Position numbers and translations under genes: made by a program. 20,384 nucleotides of DNA from a virus: the IMG/VR virus record IMGVR_UViG_3300034063_000625, positions 1 to 20,384 of that record, one strand, 5' to 3'. Each line of letters opens with the position of its first letter. Position 1 is the stretch's first letter. This document shows, one piece after another, positions 1 to 8,311 of the stretch. The notes below the pieces were generated by a model. The model saw nothing but the letters and a program-made list of their open reading frames with translations, ran no database searches and was not told the origin of the DNA.

Positions 1-99
1 GAGTACAACGTCAAGACGCTACCAGCAGAGCAACGTCGTCGTGGTACAATGAATAGGGTTGTGAGTTCTAGAAAAGATAACACTGTGAGGTATGTCTAA
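1..99 (+). CDS. 3' end of an upstream gene, product unknown (partial)
   Basis: The first frame is open from the left edge and ends at TAA 97-99, giving 32 visible residues that finish ...DNTVRYV. The stop overlaps the next ATG by one base (TAATG), the same junction used by the following virion genes, so this is most likely the C-terminus of another structural gene in one polycistronic unit. The fragment is basic (several Arg/Lys, including an RRR run) and shows no recognisable domain. The start lies outside the window. Confidence 0.6.
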   Translation, partial: EYNVKTLPAEQRRRGTMNRVVSSRKDNTVRYV

Positions 100-491
100 T
101 GGCATATGAAAATTTAATAGTCTTAAATGGATTAGAAATTACTGATCAGGGCAGAACTTTAAACGAGTCGCGAGAAGAGCGCGCTGTCGCTGTCCAGTTG
201 GCTAATGGAAACATTAAAAAATACGTGATGGGTGAAAAACACCGTTGGAGCCTAGCGTGGACATGGCTTCCCCATTCTGCTGCACTAACTCATGATGGCT
301 ATGCTGCTAGAGATTCATTAAGAGCCTTGGCATATACCGGTAATTCTTACACGCTGACAATTAAAAATACTGTTGGGCAAACTAACTCATACACGGTATT
401 CATTGAGTCATATGAGGAAGAGTTAGTTCGCCGGGACACTGTAAATGATCAATTTTTTTATAACGTTAGTATGGAATTAATGGAGCAATAA
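99..491 (+). CDS. small phage tail/virion structural protein
   Basis: This 130-residue protein has no signal peptide or membrane segment. Its predicted make-up is beta-rich with a central helix (ARDSLRALA, about residues 90-98). The C-terminal part reads FIESYEEELVRRDTVND, then YNVSMELMEQ. From memory, this pattern (a W-x-P segment, then an Arg-Asp dipeptide and a closing beta strand) recurs in small minor-tail proteins placed just before large tail proteins in actinophages, but I could not run a search. It starts on ATG overlapping the upstream TAA and ends on TAA overlapping the ATG of the giant tail gene, so it is probably translationally coupled to both. Its role is inferred from context and this weak resemblance; it may be a distal-tail or tail-tube-cap component. 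Confidence 0.6.
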   Translation: MAYENLIVLNGLEITDQGRTLNESREERAVAVQLANGNIKKYVMGEKHRWSLAWTWLPHSAALTHDGYAARDSLRALAYTGNSYTLTIKNTVGQTNSYTVFIESYEEELVRRDTVNDQFFYNVSMELMEQ

Positions 492-3400
492 TGAGTGCCG
501 TATCTAATTATGGTAGTAATGCTTATGGGACTAGTGGCTCTATTACAGTAGCAGTGGGTACCGCTACAGAGACAGACTCTGCTCTTGGAATTAGTGCTTC
601 TCAGTCATCACCTCCCCCCGCTGGGTCCATAACCCCCACTAGCACTTTAGTGCCATTAAAAATAAAATTTGAAAGGCGAAACGTAGGAGGCGATTCTATA
701 ACACCGGCAGGTGTGGTGTCTAAAACATTAGGGGTTTATATTGCCAACAATATGCAAGTGGCTAAAAATAATATAACTCAGTATGACGTTGGTGGCTTAA
801 ATGTTTACAACACCCCAGGGTTCTCTAACCAGCTGCCGGCGCTGATCATCAGCCAGTCTGGTTTGATTAAAAGAGTATCGAAAAGGTATACAGCATCGAT
901 TACTCCCGCATCTACTTTGGCGGTCAAAAGACGAAATAAAAGAGTTTTTAGTGGCTCATTAGCGCCTGCTAGTACTTTATCTACTGCAAAATTTACTAGA
1001 TTTTACCAGAGCATGAGCACTAATACAATAACTCCCAGTTCTTCTGTGCAGTGCGAAGTTATAGACCCCAGCGAGATAAAATATTTAATCAAAGCAAATG
1101 CTCAAAAGGTGATCCCTAGAGTCAAGGCATACTGGGCTAATGGAAAATTTACCAAAAATCTTATAGGGTTAAGCTCTAGTGATATTTACCAAGAAAAAAC
1201 TTTAGACTTAAACCCTGTAGTTTACTATAAATTTGATGAGTTAACTAATGTAAATACTACAGAGGTTTTAGACACTAGTGTTAAAAACTATGACGGCATC
1301 TATGTTAATAGCAAAACTGCTGTCACAGGCCCATTATTGGGCAATGATGCCGGCAAAAAAGCACTGTCATTAAGTGGAACTGGGTTTGTACGCTTATATG
1401 ATAATGACGATATTAATCCGGTAGATAATTTTCAAATAGAATGTTGGGTAAGAATACCAACATCCCCTGCTGCTGAGCAATTTATTTATTCTAAGGGTAC
1501 CGGCAGCACAAATGCGTCCCGGCAATATGGACTCAGCGTCAAGACGAACAGAAGTTTAAATGCATATGTTTACGTCGGCAGCAACTCGTACACAGTTGCG
1601 TCCTCAGCGATTACTGCTAATGTATGGTACCACGTTATATTGACAGTTAGGGATCATCAATTAAGCCTTATTGTAAATGGCGTACAGGAAGCCACCACCA
1701 ATATTGGCGCTGATATAAATGTGACAGCGGGATCTTTAGAGATTGGAAGGTTGGCGGCAGTAGGCTCTAACTTTACTGGCGATATAGATGAGTTTGCTTT
1801 TTACACACAACCCAGGCTTTCGGCATCAGGCGGGTCGTATGCTCGTTACCGGTCAGCACTAAATGCCAGTACTTCGCAGTGGTATAAGCAATTTTACCCT
1901 GAGCAGATTATGAATGGGTTTACTAGGGTAAGTTATGTATGGGGCGTTACCGACACCAAAAAACTAAATGGAGAACTGATTACCGCTAATGGCGAAGCCT
2001 ATGCTATGGAAGCAGAGCAGTCATTTAGATATGAACACGGTTGGTGGTCAAGGTCTTTATCAAATAATGTTGGCGATATGCCTTTTGTAGAAACAGTAGT
2101 ATGTGAATTTGACTCTCACCCATGCACACAAATAGATGTATTTGCGTCTGAATTTTTTGCTGGCATTAGAAATTTTGATATATATTATAAAAATACTAAC
2201 GATGTATGGGTTAAGTTCAATACCGAGGCGCCAGTAACTATGGATATTGATGATTATTTAGAGACTTTAGCGTTTTCTTCTATTACATATGTTAAAGGCA
2301 TTAGGGTAGACATTTTGTCGGTGTGGGGGAGTAACGATGTTGCCAGGCTAGAAGAAGTTGACCCTACATATGTTACAGATATCTCTGATGATATTGTTTC
2401 TTTTGATATCTCCACAGATAGAGAGGATTTCGACTCCAATATCCCTATCGGCAGCGCTAACGCTAACAGTATTTCATTGTCACTAAGCAATGTAGGGTTA
2501 GACTATAGTGTCTACAACTCATCAAGTATATATAAGGATTTTATCCTGCCAGACGTTAAGTTTGAGGTAGAGTTAGGGTGGTCATACACGGATAGTAATG
2601 GTGAAACAACTACCAACTACATGCCTTTAGGGACTTTCTGGGCAGATGAATGGCAAGAGTCTTCTGACGATATGGTGGTAAATGTTAACGCCAGAGACTA
2701 TTCTAAGTTTTTGCAAGAAACAACTGTAGTAGGCAACGTAATATTAAACACCGATGGCGCTGCTGCTGTCGCAGACCTCTTGAAAGAAACTAACTTCCCT
2801 GTCTACGATATTCAAGCAGAATTGCCATATGACAGCACTTGCTTAAAAAACAATGCGGTTGGTCTTTGGATGATGAATGAGTCTGAGTTAAATCAGTATG
2901 CTTTATCTTGGAATCAGGAATTAGTAAAACAAACTGCGGTAGGTTCTATAGAACATGGTCCTGACGATAGTTTTACATTAATGTTTTGGGTAAATACATT
3001 TATTCATACTCTTGTAAACGAGAGGGCTGAAAGAACAATAGCACATTTCTATAAAAATAACAGTAATTATTTACATGTATCGTATTCTAATACTGGTATT
3101 AATGTAGATATTGGTGGCAGCAAAGTAAATACAAGGGCTAAAATTGCTGATGGTTTATGGCATCAAATTTCTATTACATGGGACCATACCAACGGATCGT
3201 TGAAGACTTATCAAGATGGCCAATTGGTTTCTACATTAACATGCGGTGTTGGCAAAACATTAGACGGCACCGGTTATTTCTTGTCCTTGGGGGCAAAGCA
3301 AAGCAGCAGGGGGGTGGTAGAAGATGTTTCTGGAGTTAGGTCTACACAGTTTATTGGACTGCTTGGGCATGTTTTATTATGGGATAAAGCATTCCCTATT

Positions 3401-6112
3401 ACTGACCTGAATAACTTTACTTTGCATGATGTAGCATTCCGAGAGCCGTTTGGCTTAGAAGAACATTTGCTTCTATCTTTCACAGGCTTTAATGGCGAAC
3501 AAACTCAACTTGACTCCTCATCTTATTTAATATCTAAGGCGTATAGCCAAGACTTTTTAAGATTAGTGAATGTATCGTTTGAGCAAGTTGGATTTATGCA
3601 GCATCATGACCATGCTGGTCTAACAAATATGTTGTCTTATGGCTCTATAGAGTACGCTGCAGACGATGGCGCATTTGCGCTAGAGCCTTATAATAAGGCT
3701 GTTTTGCTAAATGGCAAGGACCCCGACGCTATATTCCTAGTGGGCGCCGGGTCATCACTGCCGGTGAGCTCCGTTTCTTCGGATAAAGTTAATATCACTG
3801 GAGACATTGACATATACATACAACTTTCTCTACCGACCATACAATTGCCTTCAGAAGCCGTCCTGTATTCTAAATATAACACTACCGGAAACCAGAGATC
3901 TTTACGGTTAAGTTTAAGGTCTACCGGAGTCTTGCGATTTTCATATTCCACTAATGGGTCTAGTGATGTAAATATTGACAGCACAGTGCCTCTGCAGAAT
4001 AAAGATATTCGACCAAATGAAAAGTTTTGGATACGAGTTTCGCATGACGTGGACAATGGGGCTAGCGGTAATAATGTGGCGTTTTATATCTCTAAGCAGG
4101 ACCTTCCTGCAGACGAGATTACGGGGTGGGAGTTAGTAAGCAGTGTGACTACTGCTGGCGCTTTGGCTAGCGGTAGATTTGCCAATACTTCTGATGTAGT
4201 GATTGGGGCAGATGCTGCTGGCGGTAGTAGGCTTCCGCAATCATATGTGTATGCTGTCTATGTAACCAGTGAAATTAACTCTTCAGACACCCGTATTGAT
4301 TTTAACAGTGATAATTTTACAAACACTTTAGTGGGATCATCTTTAACATTTACAGACAACGAGCGTAATACATGGACGGTAAGAAGGCCGGGGGCAGAAT
4401 TGCGGGCATCGCAGCCGTCATATTTAGTCATACCACCTAACGATAGCGTAAATATTACAGACCAGTCTTTTACTTTTGCCATGTGGGTGAAGCCAAAAGC
4501 CAACGAGTCATATATATTGGCCAATAAAGACCTTCGCTCACAACACACCGTTGGCTCTTTTGCTCTTTTTACTACTGATGATGGCCGTATTGCTGCAGTG
4601 AGCAAAAGCGGACAATATTTTGACCCTCTGGATTATGTTAGATATGGGCAAGGTTGTATTTCCAATGCTGGCAAACTCATCGCTGATGAGTGGAACTTTA
4701 TTACAGTAGTATATTCTTACGACCAAGATGTTGTAGCCAACAGAATACTGAAGATTTATGTTGACGGTAGCCTGGCGGCTAGCGCTCCTGTGGTAGAGTT
4801 TGCAGAGGTTAACGGCCCATGGTTTATAGGAACCGATTCTATGGCAAGAATTTTTTGCGGAGAAGGAATTTACCTTAATGGCTTAGTTCTTTTTGGCAAA
4901 GCCATCTCAGAGACAGAGGTCAAAACCTTGTACAGGGCGGGCGCATCCCTAGTCAATACTAGATTCCCGGCGATTTGGTCAGAGGAAGGGGAAACTGTTT
5001 GGGACGTTATGCTTGCTACTGCTACCGCTGACTTAGGCACTTTCTATTTTGATTATGAAGATAAGTTTGTCTACTCTAATGCGTTAAATAATTATAGTGA
5101 GGCTTACGAAGAGTTCGCCGAAACTCAGTGGTATCTTGACGATAGCCAAGACATAATTAGTGCTTCACAGACTATCGCCCTACAGACTAATAAAGTTATT
5201 GTTCGCCTACAATCTGACGGTATTGACTTTAATAAACGAGAGAGTCTATGGTCGGCGCCTGATAATGCAATTATTTCTGGGGCAGAGTTGGCGTCCAATC
5301 TCACAAGTTCGTTTACAGGGTATTTAGACTTTAAGCCCAAGGTTATCCTTGGAGATGGTGGACAGCCGATTACCATCCCAGATTTTCCGCCAGCTGGTTA
5401 TGTAAAAATTGACGATGAAATAATTAGGTATAATAGAAAAGACAATAACAGGTTGTTTGATCTTGAGAGAGGTGTGTTTAACACAACAGAATTTATAGAC
5501 AGCCATGCGGTAGGGGCTAGGGTAAGAGAAGCTAGGCTTTTTAATGTAGAATATTCTTCTAAGCCAGCATTGGTATTATCAGATCCGTTTATCACCTCGG
5601 TGATATATGATAAGACAGTAGACATTGATATTTGGCGTCCATCTGCTTTTGGGGCGGTTCTAGTCATATCCAGAAACGAGACTGGGGATGCCTACTTGCA
5701 GCAAGTGCTGGCGTCTACTGATCCGCTGAACAATATCAACAATGCTTTGGTGGTAGGTGGAGTTGTGCTGAATAACCCGCGATCCCCAGAGCGTGATGAA
5801 TACGAGTCTGCTGATTATTCTAATAATATCCGACGGTATGGACTAAAGCAAGTAGAAATTACCAACAGATTCATATTTAGCCATTATGCAGCAAAGCGAT
5901 ATGCAGATTATTTCCTTCGGCATTTTGATACGCCAGTGCCAATGCTGGATGTTACCATAATGGGCAATCCTATGATAAAATTGGGTGATAGGGTTACAAT
6001 TCAAACATTAGACCGTATGGGATTGACGCTGCAGGATTACTGGGTAGAGAGCAATAACATTCAATATTCTGGCGGTATCGAGCAACAACTTAGGTTACGA
6101 AAGGTTAACTAA
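491..6112 (+). CDS. giant minor tail protein: hub-like segments interleaved with LamG-like lectin domains
   Basis: This 1873-residue protein is the largest in the window. Residues 1-40 are low-complexity Ser/Gly/Ala. Residues 44-188 hold repeats of a short S-[IL]-[TA]-P-x-[SG]-x-[LV] motif. A first LamG-like jelly roll spans about 243-440 (starts VVYYKFDE; includes VWYHVILTV and GDIDEFAFY). Residues 470-625 resemble a galactose-binding or discoidin-like sandwich. Residues 626-785 (DIVSFDISTDRED...GWSYTD...NVNARDYSKF) look like the first part of a tail-hub/baseplate protein. Further LamG-like folds lie at about 787-975 (LWHQISITWDH), 1068-1260 (FWIRVSHDVDNG) and 1308-1483 (EWNFITVVYSY, KIYVDGSLA). 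The C-terminal 1490-1873 returns to hub-like sequence (WDVMLATATADLG; YADYFLRHF; KLGDRVTIQ). LamG folds typically bind glycans, so a host-surface recognition role is inferred. The TAA overlaps the next ATG. Confidence 0.85.
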   Translation: MSAVSNYGSNAYGTSGSITVAVGTATETDSALGISASQSSPPPAGSITPTSTLVPLKIKFERRNVGGDSITPAGVVSKTLGVYIANNMQVAKNNITQYDVGGLNVYNTPGFSNQLPALIISQSGLIKRVSKRYTASITPASTLAVKRRNKRVFSGSLAPASTLSTAKFTRFYQSMSTNTITPSSSVQCEVIDPSEIKYLIKANAQKVIPRVKAYWANGKFTKNLIGLSSSDIYQEKTLDLNPVVYYKFDELTNVNTTEVLDTSVKNYDGIYVNSKTAVTGPLLGNDAGKKALSLSGTGFVRLYDNDDINPVDNFQIECWVRIPTSPAAEQFIYSKGTGSTNASRQYGLSVKTNRSLNAYVYVGSNSYTVASSAITANVWYHVILTVRDHQLSLIVNGVQEATTNIGADINVTAGSLEIGRLAAVGSNFTGDIDEFAFYTQPRLSASGGSYARYRSALNASTSQWYKQFYPEQIMNGFTRVSYVWGVTDTKKLNGELITANGEAYAMEAEQSFRYEHGWWSRSLSNNVGDMPFVETVVCEFDSHPCTQIDVFASEFFAGIRNFDIYYKNTNDVWVKFNTEAPVTMDIDDYLETLAFSSITYVKGIRVDILSVWGSNDVARLEEVDPTYVTDISDDIVSFDISTDREDFDSNIPIGSANANSISLSLSNVGLDYSVYNSSSIYKDFILPDVKFEVELGWSYTDSNGETTTNYMPLGTFWADEWQESSDDMVVNVNARDYSKFLQETTVVGNVILNTDGAAAVADLLKETNFPVYDIQAELPYDSTCLKNNAVGLWMMNESELNQYALSWNQELVKQTAVGSIEHGPDDSFTLMFWVNTFIHTLVNERAERTIAHFYKNNSNYLHVSYSNTGINVDIGGSKVNTRAKIADGLWHQISITWDHTNGSLKTYQDGQLVSTLTCGVGKTLDGTGYFLSLGAKQSSRGVVEDVSGVRSTQFIGLLGHVLLWDKAFPITDLNNFTLHDVAFREPFGLEEHLLLSFTGFNGEQTQLDSSSYLISKAYSQDFLRLVNVSFEQVGFMQHHDHAGLTNMLSYGSIEYAADDGAFALEPYNKAVLLNGKDPDAIFLVGAGSSLPVSSVSSDKVNITGDIDIYIQLSLPTIQLPSEAVLYSKYNTTGNQRSLRLSLRSTGVLRFSYSTNGSSDVNIDSTVPLQNKDIRPNEKFWIRVSHDVDNGASGNNVAFYISKQDLPADEITGWELVSSVTTAGALASGRFANTSDVVIGADAAGGSRLPQSYVYAVYVTSEINSSDTRIDFNSDNFTNTLVGSSLTFTDNERNTWTVRRPGAELRASQPSYLVIPPNDSVNITDQSFTFAMWVKPKANESYILANKDLRSQHTVGSFALFTTDDGRIAAVSKSGQYFDPLDYVRYGQGCISNAGKLIADEWNFITVVYSYDQDVVANRILKIYVDGSLAASAPVVEFAEVNGPWFIGTDSMARIFCGEGIYLNGLVLFGKAISETEVKTLYRAGASLVNTRFPAIWSEEGETVWDVMLATATADLGTFYFDYEDKFVYSNALNNYSEAYEEFAETQWYLDDSQDIISASQTIALQTNKVIVRLQSDGIDFNKRESLWSAPDNAIISGAELASNLTSSFTGYLDFKPKVILGDGGQPITIPDFPPAGYVKIDDEIIRYNRKDNNRLFDLERGVFNTTEFIDSHAVGARVREARLFNVEYSSKPALVLSDPFITSVIYDKTVDIDIWRPSAFGAVLVISRNETGDAYLQQVLASTDPLNNINNALVVGGVVLNNPRSPERDEYESADYSNNIRRYGLKQVEITNRFIFSHYAAKRYADYFLRHFDTPVPMLDVTIMGNPMIKLGDRVTIQTLDRMGLTLQDYWVESNNIQYSGGIEQQLRLRKVN

Positions 6113-6705
6113 TGGCTTATAAATCAGTACTGTGGACAGCTAAAACTCCTATTACATATGACAGATTAGCTCAAATGCAAGAAAATATTAATGAACTTCG
6201 CGCTATGATTGAAGGTAATCAGACATATGTTGTGGGAAACCCTATGGGGGTTGGCAAGGGGATTATCCACATTCAAGAAGTAACTTCTAATATTACAGTG
6301 CCTTTTGATGGGACGTGGGTCACCATCGGCTCACCGTTTACCCCAACTACGCAGTCTGGCCGTAGGTATTTATTCGAAATCTTTATGCCACGCGTACATT
6401 CATATAGTGGGCTAATAGCCTTTGAGATGATGAAGGGGAGCGAGACTGTACAGTCATTTGTTGTAGGGCCAGCCACTACTGCAGAGTTAGCATATATTGT
6501 TAACCTAGGTGGAGGCGGGATGTCTGCGGGCTTTTTTGCAGACTCTGGCTATGGGGCTGTGCATCTTATCCCTGGAGCGTCAAACAGTACTGCGTATAGC
6601 GTGAGGGCGACCGCATATTTAAACTATACTTCTGGACAAATTGCTGGCAACAACACAACGAAAACTTGTATAAAATTTTCTGACGTTGGCCCATCATTTG
6701 CATGA
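6112..6705 (+). CDS. tail-tip / receptor-binding-type virion protein
   Basis: This 197-residue protein is encoded directly after the giant tail gene and shares one base with its stop. The N-terminal pattern W-T-x(2)-T-P-I-T-x(2)-R-L-x-Q-M-x(2)-N (residues 8-25) resembles the short helical anchor seen at the start of many small tail-fibre or appendage proteins of actinophages. The rest is beta-rich and glycine/serine/threonine-rich (for example NLGGGGMSAGF), as expected for a trimeric tip domain. No enzyme motif is visible. It may be a receptor-binding tip, or simply an accessory structural protein; the assignment rests on position and composition. It ends on TGA 6703-6705 and the next gene opens nine bases later in the same frame. 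Confidence 0.65.
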   Translation: MAYKSVLWTAKTPITYDRLAQMQENINELRAMIEGNQTYVVGNPMGVGKGIIHIQEVTSNITVPFDGTWVTIGSPFTPTTQSGRRYLFEIFMPRVHSYSGLIAFEMMKGSETVQSFVVGPATTAELAYIVNLGGGGMSAGFFADSGYGAVHLIPGASNSTAYSVRATAYLNYTSGQIAGNNTTKTCIKFSDVGPSFA

Positions 6706-6711
6706 TGCCTA

Positions 6712-7137
6712 ATGTCTAGGCTAATCTCACGCCGAAATGATATTAAGTGGGGCGCTAGGCCAATGCAGGGTGCTGGAAATCCTAATTTTAACGGTGGTAA
6801 GTATCTTGATGATAAGGGCTATATTAGGGTTCTAAACCCAGAGCACCCTAATAATATCAAGGGGTACATTTACGAACACCGGATGGTGGTAGAGAAGCAC
6901 CTAGGTAGGTATTTAGAATCCTGGGAAACTGTTCACCATATAAATGAAGTAAAAGTGGACAATAGAATAGACAATTTATATCTCTGCACATTTGCAGAGC
7001 ATAGCGCTATACATAGAGCCGGCAAAACTGTTTCGCTGGAAAAACGTGCCGCTTTGAGAGAAAAAATTAGAGAAAAAACTAGGGAAAACGGTCCCCGTAA
7101 AAGAGATGCGAGCGGCAAGTTCATCAAGGAATCTTGA
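6712..7137 (+). CDS. free-standing HNH homing-type endonuclease
   Basis: This 141-residue protein has a clear HNH nuclease core of the kind common in phage homing endonucleases: GYIYEHRMVVEKHLGRYL (residues 51-68), then TVHHINEVKVDNRIDNLYL (73-91) and an EHSAIH segment (96-101). H56, the H75-H76-I-N triad, N84/N88 and H97/H101 are the likely metal-binding and catalytic residues. The N-terminal GGKYLDDKGYIRV stretch is typical of the family. The C-terminus (about 105-141) is highly basic and helical, ending RDASGKFI, and probably contacts DNA. It sits between a tail gene and the metallophosphoesterase with no visible ribosome binding site of its own. The frame is continuous with the upstream tail gene apart from one TGA, so translation may depend on reinitiation. 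Such genes are usually selfish insertions. Confidence 0.9.
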   Translation: MSRLISRRNDIKWGARPMQGAGNPNFNGGKYLDDKGYIRVLNPEHPNNIKGYIYEHRMVVEKHLGRYLESWETVHHINEVKVDNRIDNLYLCTFAEHSAIHRAGKTVSLEKRAALREKIREKTRENGPRKRDASGKFIKES

Positions 7138-7147
7138 GGCCGTAGTG

Positions 7148-7217
7148 CCAAAATCTGGTGGTCTGCGAAAAGGCTGCTATAATAGTTGGACCCTTCGGGG
7201 ACAGATTGGAGAAATCA
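7148..7217 (+). promoter_or_regulatory. leader that could hide the ribosome binding site of the phosphoesterase gene
   Basis: The segment 7152-7157 (AATCTG) is fully complementary to 7202-7207 (CAGATT). Upstream CC 7148-7149 can add two pairs to GG 7208-7209 across a two-base bulge. GG 7208-7209 is the core of the Shine-Dalgarno sequence GGAG (7208-7211) that serves GTG 7218. A small CCC-TTCG-GGG hairpin lies inside (7191-7200). A transcript reading through from the tail genes could therefore mask this site. A transcript begun at the -10 element at 7178 would lack the 5' strand and leave the site open. The pairing is seen; the regulation is inferred. Confidence 0.35.
7175..7183 (+). promoter_or_regulatory. 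probable extended -10 promoter element
   Basis: TGCTATAAT at 7175-7183 is a perfect extended -10 (TGnTATAAT). It lies in the short gap between the HNH gene and the phosphoesterase gene, about 35 bases upstream of the chosen GTG start at 7218. The -35 region (around 7155-7160, CTGGTG) is poor, which extended -10 promoters tolerate. It would start transcription near 7190 and produce a short leader containing the TTCG hairpin and the GGAG site. Similar hexamers inside coding regions were not counted. Confidence 0.5.
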
Positions 7218-8300
7218 GTGAATAAGAAAATCAAACTGACCAAAGCAATGCTCATAGATTTGTTTGCTATGCCAGAAATCCGCAACGATACGGATGCGAC
7301 GGCGTATCTCAACGATCAGCATGGTGCAGAGATTGCTAGAAGGACAGTGACGGATGCTCGTCATCGCTATGGAATTCCTGCGAAGAGCAAGCGTGATGCT
7401 GTTGAGTTAAACCTTGAGGATCAAGATGAGATTGACTTCGACCAGATGTGGGAGGCAATTATCAAGATGCAGAGTGCCCTCAAGGGGCTGCGGCGTGATG
7501 CTACTGAGGCTATTGTTAAGATTAACAACCGTGAGCCTTATGCTGTAGCCTTCATGGGTGATGTTCACCTTGGGGATATAGGAACAGATTACGAGCAGTT
7601 GCGTACTGATGTTCGCCTCATTAAGGAGACTGAGAATCTTGGTCTAGTCACTGGTGGTGACTACGTAAACAACTTTATGAAGCGTAACAAGAACTATAAC
7701 GAGTACGAAGTGCTCCAGCCCCGAGCGCAGTGGAAGTTGGCCGAGTGGTTCTTTGGCGAGTTAGAGGATTCTCTGCTTGCTGTCTGCACAGGTAATCACG
7801 ATATGTGGTCTGAAGAGTTGACACAGATAGATAGCCTGTACAGCATATTAAGAAATATCAACACTCTGTACACTAAGCATGGTGCTAATATGCAACTACA
7901 ATTACCTGGCTACACCTACACCATCAAATTCAAGCATAACTTTAGGGCCGGCAGTAGTCTTAACCCTACACATGGTGTAAAGCAGATGGTAAGAATGGAT
8001 GCTGATGCTGATGTGGCTGCACTTTTCGACACTCATGTTGGTGCAGTGGAAGAGTACATCTATAAGGAGAAGTGGCGGATCGCGATTCGAACTGGCACTT
8101 ACAAAGTAGATGATCACTGGGCGCACGCTGCGGGGTTTGAGGGCAATGCTCATCCCTGTGTTCCCGTGGTGGTCTTCCATCCAGACAAAAGATATTTTCA
8201 GGTTGCTAGATCGCTGCAGCAGGGCGTAGAAATGCTTGAGTGGGCAAGAGATGCCTACGAGCGTGGCAACTTTGGTAATGCAAGCAAATACAATCAATAA
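7218..8300 (+). CDS. calcineurin-like metallophosphoesterase with N-terminal RpoN-box-like HTH
   Basis: I chose GTG 7218 (360 residues) because GGAG sits six bases upstream; an upstream GTG at 7158 would run through the promoter element. The phosphoesterase motifs are intact: GDVHLGD (114-120), GGDYVNN (146-152), GNHD (192-195), H240, a THG at 251-253 and DTHVG at 271-275. These ligate the two metals of calcineurin-like phosphatases and nucleases. Residues 25-60 form a helix-turn-helix with ARRTV at 40-44, then R-x(4)-IP and a basic tail. This is laid out like the RpoN box and C-terminal DNA-binding domain of sigma-54. A DNA-binding phosphoesterase or nuclease is inferred. The gene is followed by a holin-like gene, with only a strong ribosome binding site between them. 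The substrate is unknown. Confidence 0.85.
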   Translation: MNKKIKLTKAMLIDLFAMPEIRNDTDATAYLNDQHGAEIARRTVTDARHRYGIPAKSKRDAVELNLEDQDEIDFDQMWEAIIKMQSALKGLRRDATEAIVKINNREPYAVAFMGDVHLGDIGTDYEQLRTDVRLIKETENLGLVTGGDYVNNFMKRNKNYNEYEVLQPRAQWKLAEWFFGELEDSLLAVCTGNHDMWSEELTQIDSLYSILRNINTLYTKHGANMQLQLPGYTYTIKFKHNFRAGSSLNPTHGVKQMVRMDADADVAALFDTHVGAVEEYIYKEKWRIAIRTGTYKVDDHWAHAAGFEGNAHPCVPVVVFHPDKRYFQVARSLQQGVEMLEWARDAYERGNFGNASKYNQ

Positions 8301-8305
8301 GGAGG
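8299..8305 (+). promoter_or_regulatory. very strong Shine-Dalgarno for the holin-like gene
   Basis: AAGGAGG at 8299-8305 lies six bases before ATG 8312 and overlaps the TAA of the phosphoesterase gene (8298-8300). It is the closest match to the anti-Shine-Dalgarno consensus in the window. It supports both the start of the 98-residue protein and high expression from the shared transcript. Confidence 0.75.
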
Positions 8306-8311
8306 ATAGTA

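Noticed and set aside
2254-5667. Several minus-strand open frames opposite the giant tail gene
   Set aside because: They are antisense to a long well-supported gene, have no motifs, and low-complexity sense codons explain them.
7158-7217. Upstream GTG start for the phosphoesterase, adding 20 residues
   Set aside because: It has no ribosome binding site and would translate through the extended -10 element, whereas GTG 7218 has GGAG six bases upstream.
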